A stretch of DNA of 64,000 nucleotides from Iris pallida (Eukaryota; Streptophyta; Magnoliopsida; Asparagales; Iridaceae), in contig JANAVB010012087.1 in NCBI GenBank assembly GCA_029216955.1, positions 62,001-126,000 of the forward strand, given 5' to 3'. The notes under the pieces are model-generated. The model was given only the letters and a program-made list of their open reading frames with translations. It was not told the DNA's origin and did not search any database. Shown here piece after piece: positions 1 to 11,029 of this stretch (the stretch's first letter is position 1; each line of letters begins with the position of its first letter). The position numbers were made by a program, and so were the translations under genes.

Positions 1-773
1 TATGTTCATTATCATGTGCCTCTTCAGGAGTTACTTTAGACTGATCAGTCAAATTTTCTACAGCGCTTTCATGTTTCAAAACTATTTTCTCTTTGGGAGT
101 AATAACTTGTACCTTTTTCTTTCGAGGGTTTTTATCTTTAGCGCCAACAGGGCGTCCATATTTCATGCACGATTTTAATGTGCCATCATGTTGTCCTTCA
201 AGGATATCAATCCGTGCGGGTACATTTATAGCCGGTACATGAGATTTAATATCAGTGAATGCATCTGGCAATTGATTTATAATATTTTATAAATGGATAA
301 TCCTTTTCACTTCTTGCTCACATCTACTTGTGCATGGATCAATAAAAGATGATACATTCTATGTAATTTTATGCCGTTCTACAGGAAGTGACATTTTACC
401 TCCCCCTAACGACGGGAAAACTGACTCATCAAATTGGCAATAAGCAAACCTTGCCTTAAATAAATCGCTCGTCAGGGGCTCAATATATTTTATTATAGAT
501 GGTGAGTCAAAACCAACGTAAATTCTAAGACGCCTTTGTGGGCCCATCTTTGTTCTTTTAGGTGGAGAATTGGGGACATAAACTGCACAACCAAAAAATT
601 TTAAGTGAGAGATATCAGGCTGCTGGCCAGAAACAATTTCCAATGGTGAATGATAATTAAATGAACTTGGTCGAATACGGACCAATGCAGCTGTATGTAG
701 TATTGTATGTCCCTAAACAGAAGTGGGTAAACTTGAGCTTAAAAGTAAAGGTCTAGCAATCAATTATAATCTT
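1..773 (-). pseudogene. Copia element H, pol region after the integrase core (left-truncated)
   Basis: This is the integrase C-terminal part and the linker toward reverse transcriptase of a minus-strand Ty1/Copia element. The clearest stretch (359-685) encodes the domain seen just after Copia integrase cores, with FFGCAVYVP, RTKMGPQRRL and YVGFDSPSIIKY. Coding similarity continues to base 1 through in-frame stops, for example near 290 (TAA) and 358 (TAG). A frameshift and two further stops separate it from the integrase core at 774. The reverse transcriptase and RNase H expected next lie outside the window. I infer a dead copy; the family assignment to Copia is firm. Confidence 0.85.
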
Positions 774-1757
774 TTAATAAAACTCTACAAGTCCATTTTG
801 AGTATGGACTTGTGCAACTGAATGTTCAACGTTAATCCCAATTGACATGCAATAGTCATTAAATGCTTGAGATGTATATTCACCAGCATTATCAAGACGA
901 ATTGTCTTAATAGAATAATCAAGTAATTGAGCTCTTAACTTTATAATCTGAGCAAGAAGTTTGGCAAAAGCAACCGTTCTTGTTGACAATAAACATACAT
1001 GTGACCATCTAGATGATGCATCTATCAAGACCATAAAGTAACGAAATGACCCACAAGGTGGGTCAATAGGTCCACAAATATCTCCTTGTATTCTTTGTAA
1101 GAATATAGGTGACTCAAGATTAACTTTCATCGGAGATGGTCATATAATCAATTTTCCTTGTGAGCATGCAGCACACACACAATCACGAGGTAAAAGAATC
1201 TTCTGATTCTTTAAAGGATGTCCTCGTGAGTTTCTAACTATTCGATGCATCATACTAGATCCAGGGTGGCCAAGCTGATCATGCCAAAGCATAAAAAGTT
1301 TTGGATCATTGAACTTCTGGTTCATTGCAGTGTTAGATTCTATGGCACTTATTTTTGCATAATACAATCTTGATGAGAAAACTGAGAGTTTTTCTTTCAC
1401 ATGCTTCTGGCATGAATTATTGGATGTAATGCATAAATATTCCATATTTCCCTCATTCATAGTCTCGATATGGAAACCATTGAGACGTATGTCTTTGAAA
1501 CTTAGCAAATTTCTTTTTGACTTGCTTGAATACAAAGCATCTTTTATAAAAATATTTGTTCCACCCGGTAATATAATATTTGCTCTTCCAGAGCCCTCAA
1601 TTAATTTTGTAGTACCAAAAATTATACTAATATTTGCTTTTGCCAAATTTAAGTTCGAAAAGTATTTTCGATCTCGAAGAATAGTGTGCGTTGATCCACT
1701 GTTACCCAAACATATATCTCCACCGTTGGAGTTGTTCACAGCATCATTATTTTCCAT
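774..1757 (-). pseudogene. Copia element H, protease, GAG-pre-integrase and integrase core
   Basis: From high to low coordinates, 1757-1140 holds the aspartic protease and the GAG-pre-integrase zinc region (LWHDQLGHPGSSMMHRIV, then CVCAACSQGK). 1130-774 holds the integrase catalytic core, with GDICGPI, FMVLIDASSRWSH and TIRLDNAGEYTS. The protease signature reads LGNSGSTHT, so Asn stands where the catalytic Asp of the usual DSG motif belongs. One in-frame TGA at 1140-1142 separates the two parts, which share a frame. Protease would process the polyprotein and integrase would insert the cDNA; this copy can do neither intact. Confidence 0.9.
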
Positions 1758-1917
1758 ATTTCTATAAACACAAATAAATTAAGTAAGAAATATTTAATTT
1801 ATTGATAAAAACCAAAGGTTAAAACAAGCATAACAACGGATACTTAGAAACATGGTAAAACAAACATAAAACTAGAACTAAGCTGGAAAAGTTCAAATAA
1901 TCTCAAATTCAACTTAA
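1758..1917 (-). other. T-rich spacer between gag and pol of element H, possible intron
   Basis: These 160 bases separate the gag stop from the start of the protease frame. On the minus strand they are T-rich and end in TTTATAG just before the pol start, which resembles a 3' splice site. Splicing that regulates gag versus gag-pol is described for Copia elements, so an intron is a reasonable inference. I see no strong donor, and a decayed coding linker is also possible. Confidence 0.35.
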
Positions 1918-3018
1918 TCATTTTTGATATTTTCGTTGCTTATCATTAGCATCATCACCCCAAAACTTAATTCCTCCATTTGGCTCGTTTAAGTAATCTT
2001 CAACATCCAAATGAGTGATTTCCATTGGATCATTTTCATCTTCAAGAATGTTGCTGAAATTTGCAAAGTTGATCTCTTTCTCTTTTTCTTTACTCTTGAT
2101 AGATGTTTGGTAAAGGTCAATTAGGTGCTTTGTTGTACGACAGGTACGAGACCAATGCCCTTTTGCTCTACATTTGTAGCAAGCTTCTTCATAATTCTTC
2201 AGAGAATCAACTTTTGTACCCTTTTCTTTATCTTGTTTTCCGCCATTTTTGTTCCACTTCAAGTAGTATGGCCCAACCTTTTTGTTGAAGGATTGATGGT
2301 TAGGACCACCATGGTTTTGAATTTAACCATGACTATAACCGTGACCATGACCGCGACCACGTCCGCGGCCGCGACCACGACCATGACCGCGACTATGTCC
2401 TTGTCCATAGTTATTTGCATTCACTTCAGGGAATGGTTGTGATCCAGTAGGGTGGGAGTTGTGGTTTCTCATTAGGAGCTCATTATTTTGTTCGGCAACA
2501 AGAAGACATGAGATCAATTGAAAATATTTTTTAAATCCCTTTTCACGATACTGTTGCTGCAGGAGCATGTTCGTGGCATAGAAAGTAGTGAATGTCTTTT
2601 CTAACATGTCTTCTTTAGTAACATTATCTCCGCATAATCTCATTTTAGATACAATTTTGAACATTGCAGAGTTATATTCGTTTACCGATTTGAAGTCGTG
2701 CAACCTCAGGTGCATCCAATCATAGCGAGCTTTTGGGAGTATCACATTTTTTTGGTGATCATAACGTTCCTCTAAGTTTTTCCATAGAACTGCTGAGTCT
2801 TTCACTCCAAGGTATTCGGATTTTAGCCCTTCATGGAGGTGATGTCGAATAAAAATCATTGCTTTTGCTTTGTCTTGTTCGCTTGCCTCATTTTTTTCTT
2901 TGATTGCATGTGCAAGGTTCTTTGCACTCAAATGAATTTCTGCCTCAAGAACCCAAGTTAGATAATTTCTTTCGGAAATATCAAGAGCAGCGAACTCAAG
3001 CTTGGTGATGTTTGCCAT
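1918..3018 (-). pseudogene. Copia element H gag (nucleocapsid)
   Basis: The gag protein starts at ATG 3018-3016 (MANITKLEFAALD) and has the UBN2-type capsid layout with a DHQKNVILPKARYDWMHLRL segment. A Gly/Arg/His-rich tract follows (GRGRGRGRGHGHG), then a CCHC zinc knuckle CYKCRAKGHWSRTC (CX2CX4HX4C) near 2190-2150. One in-frame TAA at 2323-2325 divides it, and both halves share a frame. Gag would form the virus-like particle and bind RNA. The start is supported by a splice-acceptor-like CAG a few bases upstream. Confidence 0.9.
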
Positions 3019-3021
3019 TGT

Positions 3022-3397
3022 CTGAAAAATTTATATATTTATTTAGAATATAATACACATGCTCAAATCTACAGGTTTGAGTTCTATCAATTATGCTTCA
3101 AGCCTAACATATTATATTTTGGCTTCAGGCCTTATATTCAATTTAAATTTTCTTTATGAAACTTCAGGTTCATAAAGCTGTAAAATATTTTTCATATTGT
3201 AAAAATACAAAGCTCCAAGATGGTTGCTCAATTTGCTGTGTTGCTAAATTAAGGGCTACACATTTGAGCAAGCTACCATTAGTGAACAACTGAGTAGGAC
3301 TAGATCAATTAGTTTACGTTTGCTTATTTAGCTTATTGAGTAAAGCTTAAGCCTAATATTAGCAAACTGAGATCAAGATAAATGAATTTAGACTTAC
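3022..3397 (-). other. Probable 5'-leader intron of element H
   Basis: On the minus strand a consensus donor GTAAGT lies at 3397-3392. A pyrimidine-rich acceptor ending TTTTTCAG lies at 3024-3022, only three bases before the gag ATG codon. The 376-base interval would be an intron in the untranslated leader. The signals are seen directly; splicing is inferred. Confidence 0.5.
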
Positions 3398-4232
3398 CGA
3401 TGTGTGGTTGTCCTTTGCAGTTTGTATCATTGCTTGGAGTAAATAAACAATAGACACACAATCTAATGATTACTTAAACTATTAGCATTTGAGGTTTCAT
3501 GACATTTGATATAAAGAACAAGTAGACAAATGAGATACTGATTAATCCTGGTTATTTTGAATATTTTATGGCTAATAAAATTCATGGGAAAATGTGATAT
3601 TGATGAATCTTGGCCACTTAAATTCATGAGAAGTCCCAAGTTCCCATTTTTTTAAAATAATATTTGGCCTAGTCCAAAATATTTAACAATATCCAAAATA
3701 TTAAAAATAGCTATGATTCATCTAAGTATACCGGTTTTGTATACAAAATTATGCTACAACGACACATTATTAAACCAAATTACAATTATAGACATCAAAG
3801 GTCTGTATTTCCTTATTGTTGGACATAACAAATCAAGTATATACGACAAATTTCATTTCCAAAATAATATATTATTGCCTAAAGAATTTCTTGGAAATAC
3901 GTTTGTAGTCAAGTTCTGGTTTTGGATAAAGTTCAAAGCAGTTTGTGAGATTGCATGGATCAACAAAGTATATGTGATTTAAAAAAAATCTAAGCTATAT
4001 GAACAATTTTCTTTGATATTAGGTTTAATTATACAATATGAATCATAAAAAAAATTCAAGAACATATTACATCACATGCACACCCGTGAACAACAAAAAT
4101 ATAATTTTGATATTAGTTTTGGGATTTAGATCATAGCAAAAAATTCTTATCAAAAAATATATATAATCTATGAACCTGATTGGATCTTCCTGATCTTTGA
4201 TTTTTTCGGTGATGTCCTGAAACTCTTCTAGC

Positions 4233-4248
4233 AGTCGTGCTGATAATG
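4233..4248 (-). other. Candidate primer-binding region of element H
   Basis: Immediately downstream of the 5' LTR the minus strand reads CATTATCAGCACGAC. This is where reverse transcription would be primed. It is not the usual initiator-Met site TGGTATCAGAGC; I cannot say which tRNA or tRNA fragment would pair with it. Confidence 0.45.
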
Positions 4249-4434
4249 TGTTATAAACTAGAGAGAGCAACAAGAGAAAATGGAGAAAAAAGTTGTGTGT
4301 ATTTTCATTCATCCAATATGGCCTTTATATAGGCTTACAATGGATTGCCAAAGGCCATAAGTTATGAAATCAAAGGGCATGAGTTACATAAGTTATGGAT
4401 GACTAAGAGTCATGGGACATCCATATTTACAACA
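4249..4434 (-). repeat. 5' LTR of Copia element H
   Basis: This 186-bp LTR reads TGTTGTAAATATGG at its start and TTATAACA at its end on the minus strand, giving the expected TG...CA ends with matching TGTT/AACA tips. It has a TATA box, lies upstream of gag in the right orientation and is followed by the primer-binding region. Its partner LTR is beyond the left edge, so the boundaries rest on terminal motifs only. Confidence 0.7.
4324..4331 (-). promoter_or_regulatory. TATA box in LTR of element H
   Basis: The minus strand reads GCCTATATAAAGGCC across this point, a strong TATA box about 105 bases into the LTR, suitable for the element's genomic RNA. Confidence 0.6.
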
Positions 4435-4629
4435 TATATAGCATTATTGTATTTATTAATTATTATATTACATACAGTGAAAAAATTAGTATATACAGAT
4501 TGAGGGTAGAGAGAGCTCTCAAAGAAACACCAACAGAGAATAGGAGAAGAGAGTGCGCTCATATAAGAGTTACAAAATATTAGTATATATAGAATGAGGG
4601 TAATTTGATAAATTACTAAATCTAAAAGT

Positions 4630-4781
4630 GTTCGGTTTGGTTCGATTACTTGGATCAAGAACCGAAAATCGAAGCGGTATTTCAAAATTTTAAACCGATA
4701 ACCGAAAAACTGTACCGTTTGTCATATTTCGGTTTAGTTCGGTTCGTTTTTTGGTTTTCAACCGTTATATGCTCACCCCTA
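4630..4781. mobile_element. Truncated hAT-like short element end
   Basis: The segment is rich in TTCGGTT/AACCGAA repeats and ends TGCTCACCCCTA at 4770-4781. That terminal sequence is identical to the ends of the better-defined element at 46704-47652. No matching left end TAGGGGTGAGCA is visible, so this is a fragment. Confidence 0.5.
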
Positions 4782-4959
4782 GACCTACATCCTCCATAAA
4801 TTCAAGCAACGATTGTATCTTCCTTGTTTGGTTCACGGAAAGGAAATGAAAGAAAATCAATTCTTTGTTGATTCCTTTCATTTGGGAAATTGCACTTTCT
4901 ATCAATTTTCTTTTCTAGTATTTTGAAATGTCAGAAAAGTTGAGAGGGAAAATATATTC
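4782..4959. other. AT-rich intergenic stretch with a partial MITE-like end
   Basis: There is no coding signal. From 4821 the sequence TTTGGTTCACGGAAAGGAAA resembles the inverted ends of the neighbouring MITE at 4963, so it may be a truncated relative. Confidence 0.35.
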
Positions 4960-5253
4960 TTAGGCAGGTTTGGTTCGCGGAATCAGGACATTAGAAAAGG
5001 AAAGTCATTTTTTTCTTGAATTTGGATGCTAAAGAAAATTAGCATGACAGAAAATTGATTCCCATATGCAAGAAAAATGGTTCTCCCACCCACCCCATGA
5101 ATTAATTCACTTTTTACCCCCAATTATTCACATTCCCTTCCAATTTTCGGACCTTTCCAAACACCGAAAAGAAAAGATAATAGAAATTATAATTTTATAA
5201 CAGAAATGAAAGAACAAGATTTTATTTCCTTTCGGCAAACCAAATGAGGCTTA
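4960..5253. mobile_element. Tourist-like (PIF/Harbinger) MITE
   Basis: A 288-bp element (4963-5250) is flanked by TTA on both sides (4960-4962 and 5251-5253), the usual PIF/Harbinger target duplication. Its ends are imperfect inverted repeats: left GGCAGGTTTGGTTCGCGG, right complement GCCTCATTTGGTTTGCCG. It has no coding capacity. The weak inverted-repeat match lowers confidence. Confidence 0.5.
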
Positions 5254-5339
5254 GGGTGGAGAAGTAAATCCTTGGATGGGTGGGATAACCACCTTTTCAT
5301 TTTTTGACAAAAATTGCTATATTTTTTTTAGGATGTTGA

Positions 5340-6582
5340 TTTTGAAAAGAGAAATAAAGTCATGGACATTATTTTTAAAGAGGAATCGATTTTGATTCCA
5401 AATATCACTTTTGACGATATGCAAGTTTCTATACCTGCCATTGATCAAGAAATGAATCTAGAACCTCAACAGGACAACATCAAATTATCTCTACAAGTCG
5501 ATGTTGAGCTACCACAACAAGACAACATAGGCACCCCCCCCCTCAATGCAAGATGGGAACAACCTTAACAACCTCAAGAACCAGTACCATTAAGACAGTC
5601 CACCAGAGAAAGGAGAAATGCAATTTCGAATAATTTTATCGCATTTCTCTAGGAACATGAGAAAGACTGTAGAATACTGAAAGATAATCCAATCAACTTC
5701 TGTCAGGTCATGGAAAGTTCCAACTCTCAAAAGTGGATTGATGCAATGAATGAGGAGTATAAGTCTATGCAAGACAATAAATTAAGTTTTGAACCCATTA
5801 CCAAAAGATATGCAACCCATTGGTTGTAAATGGATATCTAAAACCAACAAGGATTTGAAGGGTAATGTGGAGAGTTTAAAGCAAATATTGTAGCTAGAGG
5901 CTTTAACGAAAAGTTAGGGATTGATTTTAAAGAGACTTTTTCTTCGATTTTTTTCTTCGAAAGACACTTTTAGAACAATCATGACACTTGTTGCAAATTA
6001 TGAATTTGAATTACATCAAATGGACATCAAAACGACGTTTCTCAATGGTAACATTGATGAAATCATTTATATTGTGCAACCATAAAACTTTGTGTCAGAA
6101 GACCCAAAGAATATGGTTTGCAAACTGACAACATCTATTTATGGACTTAAGCATGCTTCTCGTCAATGGTAATACAAATTTCATCAAGTGATTACCTCGT
6201 GTGGTTTGAGGTAAACATTATTGAAGACTATGTGTATCACAAGTTTAGTGGGACTAAACATATTTTACTAGTTTTGTATATTGATGACATACTGCTTGCC
6301 ACAAATGATATAAGCATGTTGCACGACACTAAAAATTTCTATCAAATAACTTTCAGATGAAATATCTTGATGACGCCTCTTTTTTATTAAGAATTCAGAT
6401 ACAACGAAATCATTCTCGAGGTATTCTTGGATTATCACACATGAACTATATCGATAGAGTATTTAAAAGATTTGGCATATAGGAATGCAAACCAGGTGAC
6501 ACCCATTGCTAAAGAAGACAAGTTTAATCTCAATCAGTGTCCTATAATTAGAATAGCCATAAAACTAAAGAAATACAATAGA
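5340..6582 (+). pseudogene. Copia element E, pol: linker and reverse transcriptase, 5' half
   Basis: This is a decayed plus-strand Copia pol fragment. Recognisable parts in order are a linker with LRQSTRERRNAI near 5590, a WIDAMNEEYKSM segment near 5740, an ARGF segment near 5895, HQMDIKT near 6020, YGLKHAS near 6140 and the polymerase motif LYIDDILLATND near 6280. Several frameshifts and stops break it. Everything upstream (LTR, gag, integrase) is missing. The right end is cut exactly by insertion of element D; the continuation starts at 43319. Confidence 0.85.
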
Positions 6583-7568
6583 TGTTGGTATTTTTGCCTT
6601 TAGACTAGGAAAGATAGTCCTGCATCGGCTACACCAATGGTGAGTATATCAATATAATGTTTTGCTTGTGTTGAGGTATGCACATGAGGTGCTGTAGGAC
6701 ACAAGTGGTTGCCATATGAGAGTATTTTTCTAGAAGGAAAAAAGGACTAATTCCAACAAGGAATCAAGTTTTTTTTTGTCGTTCGGACTCGGACATAGAC
6801 TCCAAGATGTCTCGTGCATGCACGGACGTGTTCGTGGGGTAGGCGTGACCTGGCACACGACTATACTGATTGTGAGATGATCTAAAATATCAAACTCTAT
6901 TCTTGAGCATTGGTATTCTAGTACCACATCGGATAGGAAAAAATGTGAAGTCTCACTCCACTCTATAAATAGAGCCCCCTGGCCTCCTTTGTGAGACGCA
7001 CCAAAATAGAAAGCAAATGGAGCCCGTTCCAGTCACAAAAAGTTGACTAACGAGCGTTCCAGAAGTTCTTTGAGAACTTGCTGGTTCCTGAAAGCAGATC
7101 GCAGTGGATGAATCTTGTTTTGAACAACGATGGTCTTCACCACCCAGCAAGAATAATAATTTATTAATTATTATTTCTTCTTCTTCTTCTTCTTGGTGGG
7201 CCGCAGAATATTTTAGAGAGCAAACTTGTTTGTCGTAATCTCCAAAATCATTAAACTCAGTTTAGGCACTTTACGAGAGCGAACTCGTTCGCAGGAATCT
7301 CTAAAGTGCTGAAACTCATTTCAGGTACTTCTAGAGAGCAAACTCGTTTGCAGGAATCTTCGATGTCCCAACTTAAATAAATTAGGAGAAGAAATTAATT
7401 TGCAAGTATTCTCTGAAATCCTAAAAAGTCAGAACAGAGAGCAAATTTATTTGCAAGTGGATCTCTGCGCCTGAAAGATGCTATAACAGAATAGAGAGCA
7501 AATTTATTTGTAGGTATATCTCTAAAATTTTGTTCGTTCTTCCATCTAGACCTGTTTCAGAAGTAACA
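6583..7568 (+). repeat. 5' LTR of Copia element D
   Basis: The 986-bp left LTR begins TGTTGGTATTTTTGCC and ends AAGTAACA. It matches 42310-43318 over its whole length with scattered substitutions. Its 3' part (about 7210-7520) contains roughly six degenerate 58-bp units, each with a GAGAGCAAACTCGTTTGCAG-like core. Confidence 0.92.
6964..6971 (+). promoter_or_regulatory. TATA box in 5' LTR of element D
   Basis: The sequence CTCTATAAATAGAG is a near-consensus TATA box about 380 bases into the LTR and is conserved at 42696 in the other LTR. Confidence 0.6.
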
Positions 7569-8384
7569 ATCTCAAAGCAAGATCTGGATCAGATGAAAAA
7601 TTGCCGTACAATTCTTTTTGATACAAGTTTTAACAAACTTGACAAGATTGACAGACAACACTTCCAACCTTTAGATGAGGAAAAGTTGTTTGTCAAATGG
7701 TTGGATAAGTGTTGGGCCTAACTATCCAAGAAGGATGATGCATATTTTATGGCAAATTGGATTTGCTGATAGTGTATGGTGATTACAACTTGTGCTAGAG
7801 CGGATGAGAAGTCTCTCAAGGAGCATCTCAAGACAACTGAGAAGAAGACCAAGGAATTTGTGCGCATGGCTCAAACATGTGCATGATACCTGTTCAGATC
7901 ATGCTTTATGTGTGCGCATGGAATCTGCTCAGACATGGCGTATGGTTTTTTTTGCTCCAACTAAGAGCATAGCAGTGCATGGTGATCTCGGCTTATGACT
8001 GCATATGTGTATGGTTTCGACTGTATAAAGTGCAAAAATTCTCCAGGAGCATAATAACCCTATATAAAGATAGTTTTGTCTTGGTAGGATTAGTTACGGC
8101 TGTGACTTGAAGGGTCATTTGAAGGAGAATTACAAAACCAATATAGCAAGGTAAAGCTAAACTTAGTTATTTTGATTACTTAACTTGGTTGCTATGTATG
8201 CATAGGTTGAGTCATCTAGTTTGGTAGCTGACTAGTGGGTGGACACTTATGCATCTAGCCACACATGTAAGGACCTTGGACGAGCCTGGCTGTGATGAAG
8301 GTCTCGATGGTGAACATACTGCTAGCAGAAGATTCGGGGATCGGGATTCGAGGAACTGATCTCATGAAGTCTGTTATTCGATAC
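7569..8384 (+). pseudogene. Element D gag and start of protease, heavily decayed
   Basis: The region lies where Copia gag should be. A readable stretch at 7530-7721 (LDEEKLFVKWLDKCWA) is consistent with gag but not diagnostic. Near 8085-8130 a zinc-knuckle remnant reads YGCDLKGHLKENY, keeping the second Cys and the His but lacking the outer cysteines. Near 8230-8265 VDTYASSHTC resembles a degraded Copia protease active-site region. Frameshifts and stops are frequent. Solo LTR C interrupts the remnant at 8385. Confidence 0.6.
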
Positions 8385-10109
8385 TGTCATGCCCTAGTAC
8401 CAAAATACTGAGGGTAACTAAGCCAGCTACACCATATGAGGTATGCAAATGTCATACGGCGATCGTGGCTGTCAAGAGACAAGGGTGTGCATGCTATAAT
8501 CAAGTCTCATATGGTCTCACAGAGCATCTATGTATCAATCAATCAAAACAAGAAGCAGTAAATAATGATCATATAAGACAAAGCAGTAAGGCGTTTCCGA
8601 CACTTCATCAAAATAAATCATGAGCCTAGCTATATAAAATGATAAGCTAGTGCCGAGAGTCATAGGTACATAACTGTAGTCAGCTGCAGTCTGATATAAT
8701 TACAATTATGAAAAAGAAAACTAATATCCTGGACATCAGGCTAAACAGGTGACGGTGGCTAAATGCCAAGTACAAAATAGAAGATATCAGAGCAGTGAAG
8801 AAGAAACCCACTTATGGTCCCTAGCGCTCATACTCCTGGTGTGCACCATTGTATCGGGTAGAAGGCTGGATCCTCTGGTGCTGCTACGAAATCTGGCCAA
8901 ACAAAACCAGCAGGGTAAGGCCCCGAATAGCAAGTACCACAAGGGAGCACAAAAGAGTGAGATAAAACCCAAGCATAATAATAATAAAATAAAAGGCTTC
9001 TGGTCGTAACCTCGGTCCACAGCCTGTCATAGCACGACAGACCAACCCAACAACCAAATAAGGACATAGGTTGGACCACGCACCATGACAGTCCATGTCC
9101 CTCGGCTACTAACAGAAGGTATAAGGCACAGCCAAGTCATTTTTCAAGCGGCCATTCATTCATGCAGCTTTCTATATTTTGGCAGAGTTATCTCCGCGAT
9201 ACTGATCAAAGGAATCCTTAGATCATGTCAACCCAACAGGACTAGCCAAACCATTATATAATTAAACATATAGCACATTGATTATGCACCGGTCCCCCGG
9301 AGGGCCACCGTGCTAAAACATATAACACATAGCTCATAGAAGTCGGATATAGTCATCCCCTATAGGCGAATTAAACCATATCCGTGGAGGCCAACCCGAT
9401 ACGTCAGGACTGGACCTGGGGTGGCTAGTATGGCACGATCTCGGGATTCTTCCCACCCAATGCATCTACCAAGTTAGTTGCCTCGTTAATCCCTAGTTTA
9501 TCCTCTGAGTTCACATGTCGTGGTCACATGCTCTCTCTCTAGATGTCGTACAATGTACGAGTACCCCAAGAAGGGATCCAAACTGGCTCATGGAGTCATA
9601 CGTATGTACCCCTTCTTGGTGTAATGTAACATCCAACACATACCACGTCATTGCTACCGACCATTCGCTACGTAAATGCTGGACTCTTGGATGTACTGGC
9701 AGGTATCACATAGGAACACTTAGCACATAGGATAGCACCTCGGTGCTCACATAGATTGTACCTTAGTATACACATAGGTTTATCCAGCATACACATAGGT
9801 AGTCAGATCAAGAATGAGGACCAAGACACAAGAGAAAAGTGAACAAGAAGGTACTACGCACTTAGGGTATGAAGTGCTTGAAAGTCATGAACTGGCGCAA
9901 ACGGCGCACGGGCAAAAGTGCAAAGTGAAAGGTGCACAAGATGCAAGGTGCAAGGACTAAAAGGTGTGCGAGGTGCCATAAGTCATATATGAATTCTAGT
10001 TAAAGTGAGACATGAAGATTCTTGAAGCCAAGACAAAGATCTACAACTTTCATGTTTTAAGTTGGGAGAAATTCTGGCCACAGATCAGCCAAATAGGATA
10101 AAAAATAGC

Positions 10110-10595
10110 CAAATATGCAGTCTGCGACACTATGCGGCCAGGTACTATGCGGTTCGCAGGACTGCATGCGGCCAAGAATACATGTGGCCCAAACATGCGG
10201 TCCACAGGACTGCATGCGGCCAAGAATACATACGGCCCAAACATGCGGTCCGCAGGACTGCACGCGGCCAAGAATACATGCGGCCCAAACATGCGGTCTG
10301 CAGGACTGCATGCAGCCAAAATACATGCGGTCCGCAGACTCAAGTCGGTCCGCAGGATATATGCGGTCAAGGGGTTCATGCGGCAAGACTCATGCGGTCC
10401 GTGAGACAGCTTGCGGCCAAGGGGTTCATGCGGTCAAGGATGCATGCATGCGGTCCGCAGGACTGCATGCGACCATAGGCTCATGCGGCCAGACTCATGC
10501 GGTCCGCAGGACCAAGGTGGTCCGCAGGACTTCATGCGGCCAAAGGCTCATGTGGCTAGACTTATGTGGTTCGCAGGACTGCATGCGGCCAAACT
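10110..10595. repeat. 48-bp GC-rich tandem repeats in solo LTR C
   Basis: At least three regular 48-bp units (TGCGGCCAAGAATACATG... through GGTCCGCAGGACTGCA) run from about 10165 to 10310. Shorter irregular GCGGTCCGCAGGACTGCATG variants follow to about 10595. The period is a multiple of three, so several frames stay open by chance. Confidence 0.8.
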
Positions 10596-11017
10596 GCTCA
10601 TCTTCTCCAAAAATTTGAGAAAGATGGCCATGGAACTCATGAACTTCCAAAGTCCATAAATCACTCAAAATAACTCAAAATTCGGGTTTTCAAGGGTCCA
10701 TGTTGAGTAAAATCGAATTCTCTACAACATAGAACAATCAAGACATGAAAATAATGAAGTTTGATAGATCAAAATCCAAGAAAACAAAAAATGACACAAA
10801 CTTAGATCTACAAGAATCCATCCATCAAAACCGAAAATACCAAGTACTAAACTTGTAGAGGATGATGAGAAGAACAATATAGACAAATAATATCAAAAGA
10901 AAAAAAATTAAGAATGAAAAATGCACAAATCTCTACTTTTGAGCAAGTTGTACTTACCTAAAAGTTTGCTTGAGAAAAATAAATGGAAGAGTGGATGAGG
11001 AGAGAGAGTGAGGAAGA

Positions 11018-11029
11018 GAATATATATAT
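11018..11029 (-). promoter_or_regulatory. TATA box in solo LTR C
   Basis: A TATATATATA run followed on the minus strand by a short pyrimidine-rich stretch lies about 330 bases into the LTR, at the same relative place as in LTR A. Confidence 0.4.

Larger units (their letters stand above)
3019..4248 (-). other. Element H 5' leader, non-coding
   Basis: About 1.2 kb separates the LTR from gag. It is AT-rich with no convincing coding potential; the short open frames at 3713-3982 and 4067-4312 match nothing I recognise. It includes a probable intron next to gag, listed separately. The length is within what plant Copia leaders can show. Confidence 0.6.

Noticed and set aside
3713..4312. Small genes at 3713-3982 (+) and 4067-4312 (-)
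   Set aside because: They lie in the leader and LTR of Copia H, are AT-rich and contain no recognisable domain.
10050..10659. Cys/Arg-rich repeat proteins on both strands
   Set aside because: They are read through the 48-bp tandem array of solo LTR C; overlapping frames on both strands are a repeat artefact.
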